From Rubripirellula tenax (lineage in GTDB: Bacteria; Planctomycetota; Planctomycetia; Pirellulales; Pirellulaceae): DNA of 64,000 bases. The translations under genes and the position numbers were made by a program. The notes under the pieces were generated by a model. That model worked only from the letters and a program-made list of their open reading frames with translations. It did no database searches and had not been told where the DNA came from. Below, piece by piece: positions 10,631 through 19,559 of this stretch; the stretch's first letter is position 1, and the number at the start of each line of letters is the position of its first letter. The stretch lies in the NCBI RefSeq assembly GCF_007860125.1, contig NZ_SJPW01000002.1, forward strand, positions 372,001 to 436,000, given 5' to 3'.

Positions 10631-10663
10631 AAAAAATCTCGCACGGCAACACCGTGCGAGATT
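10631..10663 (-). terminator. Terminator of the Gfo/Idh gene
   Basis: A perfect 12-base-pair stem (AATCTCGCACGG, 10635-10646, and CCGTGCGAGATT, 10652-10663) with a CAACA loop. On the minus strand it is followed by a run of six T, so it ends the minus-strand gene and may also stop the convergent lipoprotein transcript. Confidence 0.8.
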
Positions 10664-10694
10664 GATTCTCAAGTATCCCGAACGACGCGATCGC

Positions 10695-12086
10695 TTAGCT
10701 TAGCGCCGGTTGACGCATTTCGATTTCGTAACCTTCGCGGTACGGACGGGCCAGCATCGCGTTGGCTTCTTCGTCGCCGATGATTTGCTCGGTGGCGTTG
10801 TCCCACTTCAAGTCACGGCCAAGTCTTGCCGAGATGCCCGCGAGGTGACACACGTTCAACATTTCCATGTGAGTGTGTACGTCGCTGATCGGTGTCTCGC
10901 GCGTCTTGACACAGTGCAGGAAGTTGGCCCAGTGCTGAGCCCGTTCGTTGTGCTCCATCGGCATGCCGCGATACACCTTGCTGATCGCGTCATCGGGAAG
11001 CGGGTTGTTCTTCAAATCATCCACGGGGCTGCCGACCAGCTTGCCGCGGTTCACAAAGATCTTGCCCTTGTCGCCTTCGATCAAGACGCCGTTGTCGGTG
11101 TCATTGCGAATCACCATTTCGGTGCCGCCTGGGTAAGCGACGTTGAACAAGAAGTTGGTTGCGGTGTTGTAACGATCGTTTTCGACCGGCATACCGTTTT
11201 TGAACTCAACCGGGTGCTTTGCAGTTCCGCTGATCGACGTTGGACCTTCGGTCTGGCCGTTCAGCTTGAGCGCCCAGTTGCAGATGTCGACGTGGTGAGC
11301 GCCCCAGTCGGTCAACTTGCCACCCGAGTACTCGTACCACCAACGGAACTCGTAATGACAATTCGTGTTTCCGCGTCCCTTCTTGTCACCGGCCGCGGTG
11401 TGTCGATAGGCGACACTTGGTACCGGGCCGAGCCAGCGATCCCAGTTCAGTCCTTCGGGGACTTCGGCAACCGGGATCGGATCGCACGAGGGCGCGCCGC
11501 CAATCGCAGCTTGGACGCGTTGGATCTTACCCACGCGACCTTCGTTGACAATTGCCATCGCTTTGACGAATAGGTTGAACGTGCTTCGTTGCTGCGTTCC
11601 AACTTGAACGACGCGGCCCGTTTCTTTTTGAACTTTGCGGATCAGTTTGCCTTCGTCGATGGTCAACGTCAGCGGCTTTTCGCAGTACACATCCTTGCCG
11701 GCCAACATCGCTTCGATGAGCGGTTTGGTGTGCCAGTGATCTGGCGTCGCGACATGGATCACGTCGATGTCGTCGCGCTCAAGAATTTCGCGGTAGTCTT
11801 CGTAGACGTCCGCATTGCCGTCGGAGAATTGTTTGTTGAACTTGTCGGCGCGGCCTTTGTCGACATCGGCGATCGCAACGACTTCGACCCACTTCTTGGC
11901 CGCGTTCATATTTCCGCTGGCCATACCGCCCGAACCGATCACGCCGATTGTCATGCGATTATCATCGGACTTCGTTTCTTGGGCCGAAGCTTTGGAACCG
12001 GAAGTGAAGTAGGGGACCGATGCGGCGGTCCCGGCAATGGCCGTCGTCTTTAAGAACTGGCGCCGTTGTTGTTTGCTGTCGGACAA
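10695..12086 (-). CDS. Gfo/Idh/MocA family oxidoreductase with Tat signal
   Basis: A 463-residue NAD(P)-dependent oxidoreductase of the Gfo/Idh/MocA family as found in many planctomycete copies. The frame opens upstream to 12272, but a TTG at 12086 places the twin-arginine motif QQRRQFLKTTA at residues 6-16 as expected. The nucleotide-binding motif is IGVIGSGGMASGN near 45-57, and the EKP motif occurs in YCEKPLTL near 140. The C-terminal domain carries WYEYSGGKLTDWGAHHVDI. Such exported members probably act on sugars or inositols. It diverges from the AIM24 gene. Confidence 0.85.
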   Translation of the reverse strand: MSDSKQQRRQFLKTTAIAGTAASVPYFTSGSKASAQETKSDDNRMTIGVIGSGGMASGNMNAAKKWVEVVAIADVDKGRADKFNKQFSDGNADVYEDYREILERDDIDVIHVATPDHWHTKPLIEAMLAGKDVYCEKPLTLTIDEGKLIRKVQKETGRVVQVGTQQRSTFNLFVKAMAIVNEGRVGKIQRVQAAIGGAPSCDPIPVAEVPEGLNWDRWLGPVPSVAYRHTAAGDKKGRGNTNCHYEFRWWYEYSGGKLTDWGAHHVDICNWALKLNGQTEGPTSISGTAKHPVEFKNGMPVENDRYNTATNFLFNVAYPGGTEMVIRNDTDNGVLIEGDKGKIFVNRGKLVGSPVDDLKNNPLPDDAISKVYRGMPMEHNERAQHWANFLHCVKTRETPISDVHTHMEMLNVCHLAGISARLGRDLKWDNATEQIIGDEEANAMLARPYREGYEIEMRQPALS

Positions 12087-12328
12087 GGTTAAAAGCCTTA
12101 AAATCGGGAATGTCGGTGGGGCATCGAGGCGGGCAAAAAGCCAAGTGAGGCTTATCTGATCCCCACAGTTTACCCTCTGTGACGGTAGAGTTTCCATCGT
12201 CCCAATGATTTTCTTCGATCGAGCGCCCCAGGGCGTGACCGATTCGGCCTGGGTAAATTGGACGGCCGCCATCGGTGCCGATCGCCGCTGTACATTCCCC
12301 CCAAAAAACGAATTTCGAGGTCTTGTCG

Positions 12329-13408
12329 ATGCTTTTCAATTGTCCCCAGTGCGGAAAACAGTACCGTGGCGAAGCCTCGATGATCGGCCGCAAGGTGGTT
12401 TGCAAAGCGTGCGGCAGCAATTTCGGCATCCCCGGATCGGACGAATCCGACGAACCCTTTGCGATGCAGCCGATCACGGGTCGCGTGGCAGAGTCGTCAG
12501 CGCCGATGGCCAATTCCGCTGCCGACGGTGACAACGACTTCATGGCGGGCAACAACGAGATCGCGACCGCCCAGGTGTCGATGCGGGGCGGCCAATCCAA
12601 TGACGGGCGAGCCCGAAACGCCGACGAAATCGACTACGAGATCTTTGGTCACGAGGCACAGTATGTCGAAATCACGTTGGACCCGGGCGAGCAGACGATC
12701 GCCGAAGCCGGTGCACTGATGTATATGACCGCCGGTATCGAAATGGCGACGGTGCTTGGCGATCCGTCACAGCAAGACAAGGGCTTCTTAAGCAAAGCGA
12801 TGTCAGCCGGCAAGCGCGTGCTGACGGGCGAGTCCTTGTTCATGACGACCTTCACCAACATGGGCCCACGCCAAGCAAAGGTCGCGTTCGGTTCGCCCTA
12901 CCCGGGTCGGATGATCCCGATGCACTTGGACCAACTCGGTGGCGAGATCATTTGCCAGAAGGACGCGTTTCTTTGCGGCGCTCGCGGCATCAAAATCGAT
13001 ATCGCATTTCAGAAGAAGATCGGCGCCGGGCTATTCGGCGGCGAAGGCTTCATCATGCAGCGACTCAAGGGTGACGGAATCGCGATCGTCCACGCCGGCG
13101 GCACCATGATGTACCGCGAATTGAACCAGGGCGAACAATTGCGAGTCGACACCGGGTGCATCATGGCGCTGGGCCCGTCGATCAACTACGACATCCAGTT
13201 TGTCGGCGGGCTGAAGAACGCGTTCTTTGGCGGCGAAGGACTGTTCTTGGCCACGGTCACCGGTCCCGGTCCGGTGTGGTTGCAATCGTTGCCGTTCAGC
13301 CGCTTGGCCGGACGAGTCGCCAGCAGCATGCCCGGCATCGGCGGTGGATCGCGCAAGGGCGAAGGGTCCGTGCTCGGCGGACTCGGTGAGATGTTCATGG
13401 GTGACTGA
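12329..13408 (+). CDS. AIM24/TIGR00266 family protein with N-terminal zinc ribbon
   Basis: A 359-residue protein. The ATG at 12329 starts directly on a zinc ribbon with Cys at about 5, 8, 25 and 28 ([10 protein letters not shown] and VCKACGS), followed by a low-complexity linker to about residue 95. The rest is the AIM24 beta-barrel fold: [22 protein letters not shown], split here as [10 protein letters not shown] and AEAGALMYM, and a Gly-rich tail with GLFGGEGF and AFFGGEGLF. The molecular function of this bacterial family is unknown. The upstream in-frame GTG at 12275 is unlikely because it would bury the zinc ribbon. Confidence 0.82.
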   Translation: MLFNCPQCGKQYRGEASMIGRKVVCKACGSNFGIPGSDESDEPFAMQPITGRVAESSAPMANSAADGDNDFMAGNNEIATAQVSMRGGQSNDGRARNADEIDYEIFGHEAQYVEITLDPGEQTIAEAGALMYMTAGIEMATVLGDPSQQDKGFLSKAMSAGKRVLTGESLFMTTFTNMGPRQAKVAFGSPYPGRMIPMHLDQLGGEIICQKDAFLCGARGIKIDIAFQKKIGAGLFGGEGFIMQRLKGDGIAIVHAGGTMMYRELNQGEQLRVDTGCIMALGPSINYDIQFVGGLKNAFFGGEGLFLATVTGPGPVWLQSLPFSRLAGRVASSMPGIGGGSRKGEGSVLGGLGEMFMGD

Positions 13409-13547
13409 TTCCCATCGACGATCGGACGATCCGGGACGATCCCCGACACCGAAAGCAATCTTCACATGGTTTCGTTGAGCTGCTAGATCTGGCACCATCC
13501 ATTTCGCGGATCCGGAAGTCACCGGTGAGGAAACGACGGTATCGATC

Positions 13548-14264
13548 ATGATTTGGCAGACTTCGAGACTCGGAATTTTTGCCACCATCGTTGTTGTGAC
13601 GGCGACGACGGCATTTGTGGACGACGCTGGGGAAACGGCGGATCCGTCTTCGCGTTGGATGGTGGTTTGTTTTGGTGACAGCATCACTAAGCGAGGATAT
13701 CCGTCTATTTTGGGGCAAATGCTGGATGTCGAAACCACCAACGCGGGCGTAGCCGGAAACACGTCGGGCGAGGGACTGCGTCGAATGCAAGCCGATGTCT
13801 TGAGCAAGAATCCGGATGCAGTGGTCGTGTTTTTCGGCACGAACGATTTGCGAGTCGATGCGACGAAACATGTCCCGCCACAGCAGTACGAAAAGAACCT
13901 GGAAGCCATCATCGACGCGTGTCGAAAGCAAGATGCCGAAGTCGTGCTGTGTACGTTGCCGCCGATTCGCGAAGAAGCCTTTTTCAAGCGGCACCCGCGA
14001 GAACTCTACGATGCCGCGGGAGGACTACCAGTTCTGGTGAGCGCATACCAACAAGCAGCGATTCGAGTCGTCGCCAAGCACGACGTTACGCTTGTCGACC
14101 TGCAACAGATACTCCGCGGCGAACCTAGCTGGATGAGCGCCGATGGTGTCCACCCCAGCGCCGAAGGAAACGCCATCATCGCCAAGCACATCGCTCGAGT
14201 GATTGCTCCGTTGATTGGCCGAAACCCCGTCGATTTGACTGTGTCGTCTGCAAACGGTTCCTAA
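13548..14264 (+). CDS. Secreted GDSL/SGNH hydrolase
   Basis: A 238-residue SGNH-fold esterase or lipase. Residues 1-24 form a signal peptide. Block I is CFGDSITKRG with the catalytic Ser near 45; block II Gly is in GVAGNTSGEG; block III is FFGTNDLR with the Asn; block V is DGVHPSAEGN with the catalytic Asp and His near 208-211. All four blocks are intact. The acyl substrate is unknown; many planctomycete members are linked to polysaccharide deacetylation. It stands alone between the AIM24 gene and a DUF1559 gene. Confidence 0.87.
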   Translation: MIWQTSRLGIFATIVVVTATTAFVDDAGETADPSSRWMVVCFGDSITKRGYPSILGQMLDVETTNAGVAGNTSGEGLRRMQADVLSKNPDAVVVFFGTNDLRVDATKHVPPQQYEKNLEAIIDACRKQDAEVVLCTLPPIREEAFFKRHPRELYDAAGGLPVLVSAYQQAAIRVVAKHDVTLVDLQQILRGEPSWMSADGVHPSAEGNAIIAKHIARVIAPLIGRNPVDLTVSSANGS

Positions 14265-14456
14265 AGTTTCCGGAAACGGGCGATAGTACCCTTGAATCTT
14301 CGGTTTTTTGGAAATTTTCGTAGATTAAATTTGAGGCCCGGGTTTAAAAGCATCATCACCTACGTATCATGGCAGCGTGTGGCGTATTTTCAACCGCAGC
14401 AGCAGGCTGCAGGTACGACGTCGCGTTTTTATTGTTCTTTTGGAGAAGTTAAGAAG

Positions 14457-15662
14457 ATGAAGAGATCTCAAAGTCGCGGTTTCACTTTGGTGGAATTGCT
14501 AGTCGTCATCGCGATCATCGGAGTCCTTGTCGGGCTGCTGTTGCCAGCGGTGCAGGCGGCTCGAGAAGCCGCCCGTCGAATGAGCTGTAGCAACAATTTC
14601 AAGCAAATTGGGCTCGCGCTCCACAACTACCACTCGGCTTATAAAAAGCTTCCAGCCCAGAAGGGGGGCACCAACAATGCCGTCGGTGGAAACCAAGGCG
14701 GGAATCAACTGCGTTTGGGTTGGCTTCCTCAAATCCTGCCGTTCATCGAACAGCAAGCGGTGTGGGAGCAAATCGTTAACCCACTGGCGATCCTGCCGGA
14801 TGGTTCGCTGCGTGGCGCGGGTCCTTGGCCGCCAATGGGCCCCCAACCTTGGCGCGGTGATTACATTCCCTGGATTACCGAATTGCCGGCACTGCGATGC
14901 CCAAGCGATCCGGGTAGGGGACTGCCGGCACTCGGCCGAACCAATTACGCGGCGTGCCAAGGTGATGCCGTTGAGTATGGCGAAGTCGGTGCTTGGGGTG
15001 GATCCAATCCCATGGTGGTTCAAAGCGCTCGAGCCGAGCAAATTCGCGTTGCCGGCCGTGGTGTCTTCGTTGCTCGTGAATACATGAGATTCCGCGACAT
15101 TCTAGACGGACTGTCCAACACAATCGCCGCTGGCGAAATTGCAACCGACTTGGGTGACCGCGACATTCGTACGTCGCCGATCGATGGTCCGGGATCCGGT
15201 CCTTTGCGTGACAATCCTTCTTGGGCAAAGGACAACAACAAGATGGACCCACTGCGTCCTACCTTTTGGTTGCCCGGCGAAAACTTGGTAGTCGACAATG
15301 CCGCGGGTGACGGAGCACGAGCCAGTTGGGCACGTGGTTATCACTGGGCCGACGGTGAAATGCACCACTCGGGGATGAATACCATTCTTCCACCCAACAG
15401 TGAATGTGTCGCCCGTGTTGCAAATGATAGCTCTTGGGGCATGTACCCGCCAAGTTCACGGCACCAAGGTGGTGTTCACGTGTTGATGGCTGACGGTGCG
15501 GTGCAATTCATCACCGACTCGATTGAGGCAGGTGATTCTCGTGCCCACACCGTTTACAAGGACCACAATCCTGGCAATGCGGGCGCCGAAAGTCCGTTCG
15601 GTCTTTGGGGTGCTCTTGGTACCAGAGCCAGTAAAGAGACGAAGTCCTTGGACACGAATTAG
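14457..15662 (+). CDS. DUF1559 protein with type IV pilin-like N-terminus
   Basis: A 401-residue protein. The ATG at 14457, preceded by GGAGAAG, gives [20 protein letters not shown], a prepilin-type cleavage and methylation motif (G-F-T-L-V-E-L) with a hydrophobic helix, followed by [17 protein letters not shown], a DUF1559 hallmark. The body ends with a [14 protein letters not shown] stretch and SIEAGDSR. The family is greatly expanded in Planctomycetes and thought to form pseudopilin-like surface or periplasmic structures. An upstream extension to 14292 is open but lacks family sequence. A small lipoprotein gene follows, as is usual for the family. Confidence 0.93.
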   Translation: MKRSQSRGFTLVELLVVIAIIGVLVGLLLPAVQAAREAARRMSCSNNFKQIGLALHNYHSAYKKLPAQKGGTNNAVGGNQGGNQLRLGWLPQILPFIEQQAVWEQIVNPLAILPDGSLRGAGPWPPMGPQPWRGDYIPWITELPALRCPSDPGRGLPALGRTNYAACQGDAVEYGEVGAWGGSNPMVVQSARAEQIRVAGRGVFVAREYMRFRDILDGLSNTIAAGEIATDLGDRDIRTSPIDGPGSGPLRDNPSWAKDNNKMDPLRPTFWLPGENLVVDNAAGDGARASWARGYHWADGEMHHSGMNTILPPNSECVARVANDSSWGMYPPSSRHQGGVHVLMADGAVQFITDSIEAGDSRAHTVYKDHNPGNAGAESPFGLWGALGTRASKETKSLDTN

Positions 15663-15698
15663 AGTCTGGCGAAGTTTTCGACTTCGGTGACTAATCCG

Positions 15699-15741
15699 AT
15701 CAGAGCGGCTTCACTTTCGAGCGAAGCCGCTCTGATTTTTT
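15699..15741 (+). terminator. Terminator after DUF1559 gene
   Basis: A perfect 14-base-pair stem, ATCAGAGCGGCTTC (15699-15712) and GAAGCCGCTCTGAT (15723-15736), followed by a run of T. It separates the DUF1559 gene from the small lipoprotein gene, although readthrough is possible. Confidence 0.88.
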
Positions 15742-15801
15742 GATAACATCCTCTCTCTCCTACTTCCCGACTTTGTGAACCTGGTCACGAGCATTTAAAC
15801 T

Positions 15802-15987
15802 ATGAAAACAACCAAAGACTTCCTTCGCTTCCTGACGATCGTTCCTGCTTTCGCATTGGTTTTGACCCTTGTCGGATGCGGAACAGAAGAAAACGAAGTG
15901 ATCATCCAACCCGTAGATGCGACTCAAGAGATGGAAGATTACGGAGCGATGTTAGAACAAGAGGCAGCGGATCCCTACGGTAAGTAG
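15802..15987 (+). CDS. Small lipoprotein downstream of DUF1559
   Basis: A 61-residue protein with a lipoprotein signal and the lipobox LVGC at about residues 23-26. The mature part of about 36 residues is acidic (EENEVIIQPV, then DATQEMEDYG). Small acidic lipoproteins often sit directly behind DUF1559 genes in Planctomycetes, and this position plus the signal peptide are the reason to accept so short a gene. No function is known. A strong terminator follows. Confidence 0.78.
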   Translation: MKTTKDFLRFLTIVPAFALVLTLVGCGTEENEVIIQPVDATQEMEDYGAMLEQEAADPYGK

Positions 15988-16036
15988 GCGTCGTTTCTGA
16001 CACCCTGAATTGCGTTGACGAACGCGTGAATTAACG

Positions 16037-16072
16037 AAGGAGGCCGTTCAGAATGAACGGCCTCCTTTATTT
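16037..16072 (+). terminator. Terminator after the small lipoprotein gene
   Basis: A perfect 14-base-pair stem, AAGGAGGCCGTTCA (16037-16050) and TGAACGGCCTCCTT (16054-16067), with a 3-base loop and a following T/A-rich tail. Confidence 0.88.
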
Positions 16073-16231
16073 ATGGATAGTTCGTCGGAAGCGGACGGCC
16101 TGTGTCGGCAGCACCCTTTGGACGGACCGCGTTTGTATGCTGCGGCGATTTCATATGAAGAGGCAATCGTCGTCACGTTGAGCTATCATCGTCGCTCCGC
16201 ACCTCGAACACCTTGTCGAAGGACCGTCGCT

Positions 16232-17707
16232 ATGAAATCTAGTTTGACTCAAATTTCGAAACCGAGTTCGTTTCTTTCAGCACTTCTTTTGCTCACTGTC
16301 ACCGCAACCGCCGATGACCGGCTGAACGTCTTGATGATCGCAGTCGACGATTTACGTCCAGAACTTGCGTGTTACGAAGCCCCCTACATCCACAGTCCCA
16401 ACATCGATCGTCTGGCGCGCCAGGGAGTTCGATTCGATCGGGCGTATTGCCAGGTTGCCGTTTGCGGTGCGTCGCGAGCGAGTTTATTGAGCGGATGTCG
16501 TCCGGAAACGACAGGGTGCTGGAACTTCAGCACGTTGCTTCGATCCAAAATGCCCGATGTGTTGACGTTGCCCCAACATTTCAAGCAAAACGGTTACGAA
16601 ACGACCTTTTTCGGAAAGGTCTATCACAGCCCCAAAGACGACGCGGAATCTTGGACGTTGAATGCCAGCGACTGGGCACCCCAGCAGCGCGGCAAGGGAC
16701 ACTCGTACTTAAAGGACTATTCCGACGATGTTCCCCAACCCCAAAAGACCAATAACCAGAAAGTCCAGCCCAAGGCAGGCCCGTCGATCGAAAATGGTGG
16801 CGATGTAGCCGACGAACGCTATGTCGATGGTCACATTGCCGAACGCGCCGCTAAGGTGATCGAACGATTCGCCGATCACGACAAACCGTTCTTCTTTGCC
16901 GTCGGTTTCATCAAGCCTCATTTGCCGTTCAATGCGCCGGCGAAGTACTGGGATTTGTATGACCGATCGTCGATCGAGATTCCCCCTCGCAAAGATGTCG
17001 TCGACGGCGTGCCGTACGGAAACTCGACCTGGGGCGAACTGAAGAATTATCCCGACATCCCCAAGAATGTCGAATTTCTGGACGACGACAAGACTCGCGA
17101 ACTGATACACGGATACCGAGCCGCGGTCAGCTTCACCGATGCGCAAGTCGGAAAACTACTCGATGCACTGGAGCGTTCGGGGCAGCGAGAAAAGACGATT
17201 GTGATTCTGTGGGGTGACCACGGTTGGTACGTCGGCGATTTCGGCGATTGGTGCAAACACACCAATTACGAGATCGCGACCCGTGTGCCGTTGATCGTGT
17301 CGGCACCGGGATTGGATCCGAATCGATCAACGCGTTCGATGGCCGAGTTTGTGGACGTCTTTCCGACGCTTTGCGAGATGACAGGACTGGAAGTACCATC
17401 CCACTGTCAAGGGAAGAGTCTAACGCCGATCTTGGTGGATCCGTCGGCGACCATCAAACCGGCCGCGTTCAGCCAATACCTTCGAAATCAACCCGGCGTC
17501 GGTTCGATGCGGGGAACCAGCATCCGAACCGAACGATTCCGCTACACCGAGTGGCGAAACATGAAAACCGGCGAGTTGGACGCGATCGAGTTGATCGATT
17601 TCGACAACGATCCAGGTGCAACCGTGAACGTCGCCGCGAAACCCGAATACGAATCGTATTTGCCAGGATTGGCGGAGCTGTGTGCGAAGTCAAAGACGGG
17701 CACTTAG
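16232..17707 (+). CDS. Cys-type sulfatase, iduronate-2-sulfatase-like
   Basis: A 491-residue type I sulfatase that would hydrolyse sulfate esters, likely from sulfated glycans. The ATG at 16232 gives a signal peptide (to about residue 27). Calcium-binding Asp are in AVDDLRPELACY (39-40), and the formylglycine motif is C78-G-A-S-R in VAVCGASRASL. GFIKPHLPFNAP and WGDHGWYVGDFGDW match iduronate-2-sulfatase-like subfamilies. Activity needs the Cys to be converted by a formylglycine-generating enzyme or anaerobic maturase, neither of which is in the window. The frame extends upstream to 16073, but that extension overlaps the preceding terminator region and has no signal sequence. Confidence 0.92.
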   Translation: MKSSLTQISKPSSFLSALLLLTVTATADDRLNVLMIAVDDLRPELACYEAPYIHSPNIDRLARQGVRFDRAYCQVAVCGASRASLLSGCRPETTGCWNFSTLLRSKMPDVLTLPQHFKQNGYETTFFGKVYHSPKDDAESWTLNASDWAPQQRGKGHSYLKDYSDDVPQPQKTNNQKVQPKAGPSIENGGDVADERYVDGHIAERAAKVIERFADHDKPFFFAVGFIKPHLPFNAPAKYWDLYDRSSIEIPPRKDVVDGVPYGNSTWGELKNYPDIPKNVEFLDDDKTRELIHGYRAAVSFTDAQVGKLLDALERSGQREKTIVILWGDHGWYVGDFGDWCKHTNYEIATRVPLIVSAPGLDPNRSTRSMAEFVDVFPTLCEMTGLEVPSHCQGKSLTPILVDPSATIKPAAFSQYLRNQPGVGSMRGTSIRTERFRYTEWRNMKTGELDAIELIDFDNDPGATVNVAAKPEYESYLPGLAELCAKSKTGT

Positions 17708-18552
17708 CCCGTTGCTCCGGCAGCTTCCAATTCGTTGACCACTCGTTTCCAGCCCAGCGATTTTGCTAGACGAAGGGGCGTCATGGTATTGTTGGCAACT
17801 GCGTTCGGATCGGCGCCGTGACGCAGCATGACGGCGACGCCTTTTTGACTGCCGGCGAGTGAGAGTTGATGCAGAAACGTGAAGCCTCGGTCGTCGGCAA
17901 AGGTCACCAGGCTTGGATCTTCGGTAAGCGATTGATCGAAGGACGATCCCATGTTTTCTGACATGGGGTGTTCGTGTTTGCCAACCTCGGCGACGGTTTG
18001 GGTGACCTGTTTGCTGCCGAAGATGCGTTGGATGAAACCCGTCTTTAACGCGGGCTGGCCGATATAATCAGGCGGCACCAGACGCAGCATCTCGGGGTCG
18101 CCGAAATCCAAACCCCACGCCGAGTCGTGTTCTTTTCGCTCACCCGACTTCATTCGACGACGCATCAGGTTCACCGTATGTCCGCCGTAGGCGATGCTGT
18201 GTATCGCGTACATCCAATCTGAAACTTGGCTCGGTTTGACCGCGATGGCATCCCCTTCGGCGACGGACTTCAACCAGTTTGGTGAATTGATCAGGGTGCC
18301 GGTTACCAGATCACCATCAAACTGGACGTCATTGATCCACATGTGCTCGACGGATGGTGCGTCACTGGGCGTCTGGCCGGGTGGATCGCGAAAGGCAACT
18401 TTGACACAGGCCACGTCAAGTCCCGGAATGATCCGTCGATACTCCCAAGCTAGTTCTCGCCAGAAGAAACGAAACGATTGCCGAGCCTGTTTCCAGGCGG
18501 CCTCCATTTCTTTGTCATCCTCTGGGTTCAGAAAGACGGGCGATGAACTCAT
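17704..18552 (-). CDS. DUF2314 domain protein with C-terminal ankyrin repeats
   Basis: A 282-residue protein, probably cytoplasmic. Residues 10-150 match DUF2314: an EAAWKQARQSFRFFW stretch near the N-terminus, VEHMWINDVQFDGD and the GDAIAVKPSQVSDWMY region. From about residue 220 there are two ankyrin-like repeats (RGFTFLHQLSLAG with MLRHGADPNAVA, then NNTMTPLRLAKSLGW). Start: the ATG at 18552 begins directly at the DUF2314 region; the upstream 40 codons look non-coding and contain a tRNA-like fragment. It overlaps the sulfatase gene by 4 bases tail to tail. No known activity. Confidence 0.8.
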   Translation of the reverse strand: MSSSPVFLNPEDDKEMEAAWKQARQSFRFFWRELAWEYRRIIPGLDVACVKVAFRDPPGQTPSDAPSVEHMWINDVQFDGDLVTGTLINSPNWLKSVAEGDAIAVKPSQVSDWMYAIHSIAYGGHTVNLMRRRMKSGERKEHDSAWGLDFGDPEMLRLVPPDYIGQPALKTGFIQRIFGSKQVTQTVAEVGKHEHPMSENMGSSFDQSLTEDPSLVTFADDRGFTFLHQLSLAGSQKGVAVMLRHGADPNAVANNTMTPLRLAKSLGWKRVVNELEAAGATG

Positions 18553-18631
18553 GGCAATTTCCCCAGGGCGAACCATGCGACCGGTGTCGCTTGATTCCCT
18601 GATTTTAAGCCATGTCCAGGCCAAGGAGGGG

Positions 18632-18656
18632 GCAGGTTCGAGTCCTGCAGACGAAA
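18632..18656 (+). other. tRNA 3'-end-like fragment (T-arm)
   Basis: GCAGG-TTCGAGT-CCTGC (18632-18648) is a perfect tRNA T-arm: five pairs enclosing a canonical seven-base loop. It is followed by AGACGAA plus one base, the size of a 3' acceptor strand. No matching 5' acceptor, D-arm or anticodon arm lies upstream, so it is not a whole tRNA. It may be the residue of an integration at a tRNA 3' end, or chance. Confidence 0.4.
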
Positions 18657-18688
18657 AATGACCCGTCGGCAATCACGCGACGGGTCAT
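18654..18688 (-). terminator. Terminator of the 71-residue ORF
   Basis: A perfect 11-base-pair stem, ATGACCCGTCG (18658-18668) and CGACGGGTCAT (18678-18688). On the minus strand it is followed by a short T run, so it ends the minus-strand gene at 18713-18928. Confidence 0.75.
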
Positions 18689-18712
18689 CCGAGGTGAACG
18701 CCTAAGAGCCTG

Positions 18713-18928
18713 TTAGCGGTGGATGCTCTTCAAAACGGACCGAGCCGATGCGAAGTGGGAAAGTTCTTCCGTCAAACGGTCGATGTCTTCGCCCATCCAA
18801 GCCGCAAACGCCTGAGTCGCTTCCGGCGCGAGCGTGGCCGTCATTTCGTACCAGTGTTCACCGGCAAGTGCCAGCTTTGAATCTGGGTTGGGGAGCGGGT
18901 CGGCGGTGTTGTCGCTTGATGTGGTCAT
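18713..18928 (-). CDS. Small hypothetical protein
   Basis: A 71-residue protein of unknown function. The ATG at 18928 has GGAG about 12 bases upstream and begins MTTSSDNTADP; a longer frame opens at 19006 but has no better ribosome site. The C-terminal half (EHWYEMTATL, AFAAWMGEDIDRL, HFASARSVLKSIHR) looks helical and folded. It has its own terminator. There is no signal peptide, so it is likely cytoplasmic. I do not recognise a family. Confidence 0.55.
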   Translation of the reverse strand: MTTSSDNTADPLPNPDSKLALAGEHWYEMTATLAPEATQAFAAWMGEDIDRLTEELSHFASARSVLKSIHR

Positions 18929-19559
18929 CGGATGAGGCTCCGTTACTTGGCAATCCATTGCGATTAGGGAAACAAACCAAACCCGTGCGGGGGAATCGGC
19001 TCGCACCGCCGCACGACTCTGTTCATAAGAGCCGCAAACGGTAACTCAAGTTCACAGCAAGCAATGTGCCGGAAGCTCCTAGGAACTCGCCGCACATGCC
19101 ATAAGTCACAATTGGTCAAGGGTTTAAGTAATTTAGGTTACGGAGTTCTGCTGCGCGGGAATGTTGCAAATTTGATTCACAGGTGTCGCGAATTGCCAAC
19201 TCGGCAGGCACTGTCAGACCATATCGGCCATTTCCTGTCCCTCAGTGTAATTATATGCCGTAAATGTCAAGTTGTTGTCGGCAATTCTTCCTTTGGCGTC
19301 AACATGATCTCCGTTGAGTGGTCCGCGACGGTTGAGGTGAGTTTTTGGCCGCAATCGCACGAAATTGCATCAAATGAACGTTCTTTAGCGGCATCCCAAC
19401 GATTTGTCAGGTTGATTCGGAAAAATATTTCAGCTTGAGCCAAGAACGGGGCGAGGGACGCGAATCATGGGTTGTGACGCTCAATCGGTCGAGCGAAACC
19501 AGGCACGTTGCCTGGACCGGCTCGACCACATCGAAAGAAACTTTCCTGAGGGAAGACCC
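18929..19559. other. Long intergenic region
   Basis: About 630 bases separating a minus-strand small gene from a plus-strand coiled-coil gene, so it should hold two divergent promoters. It is visibly richer in A and T than the flanks. A 124-codon frame at 19064-19438 has no ribosome site and no protein-like composition and is not accepted. No clear hairpin or repeat was seen. Confidence 0.5.

Noticed and set aside
10710-11573. 287-codon plus-strand frame opposite the Gfo/Idh gene
   Set aside because: Antisense shadow; the real gene has intact Tat, Rossmann and EKP motifs.
19064-19438. 124-codon frame in the long intergenic region
   Set aside because: No ribosome site, no protein-like composition, and no signal peptide or domain.
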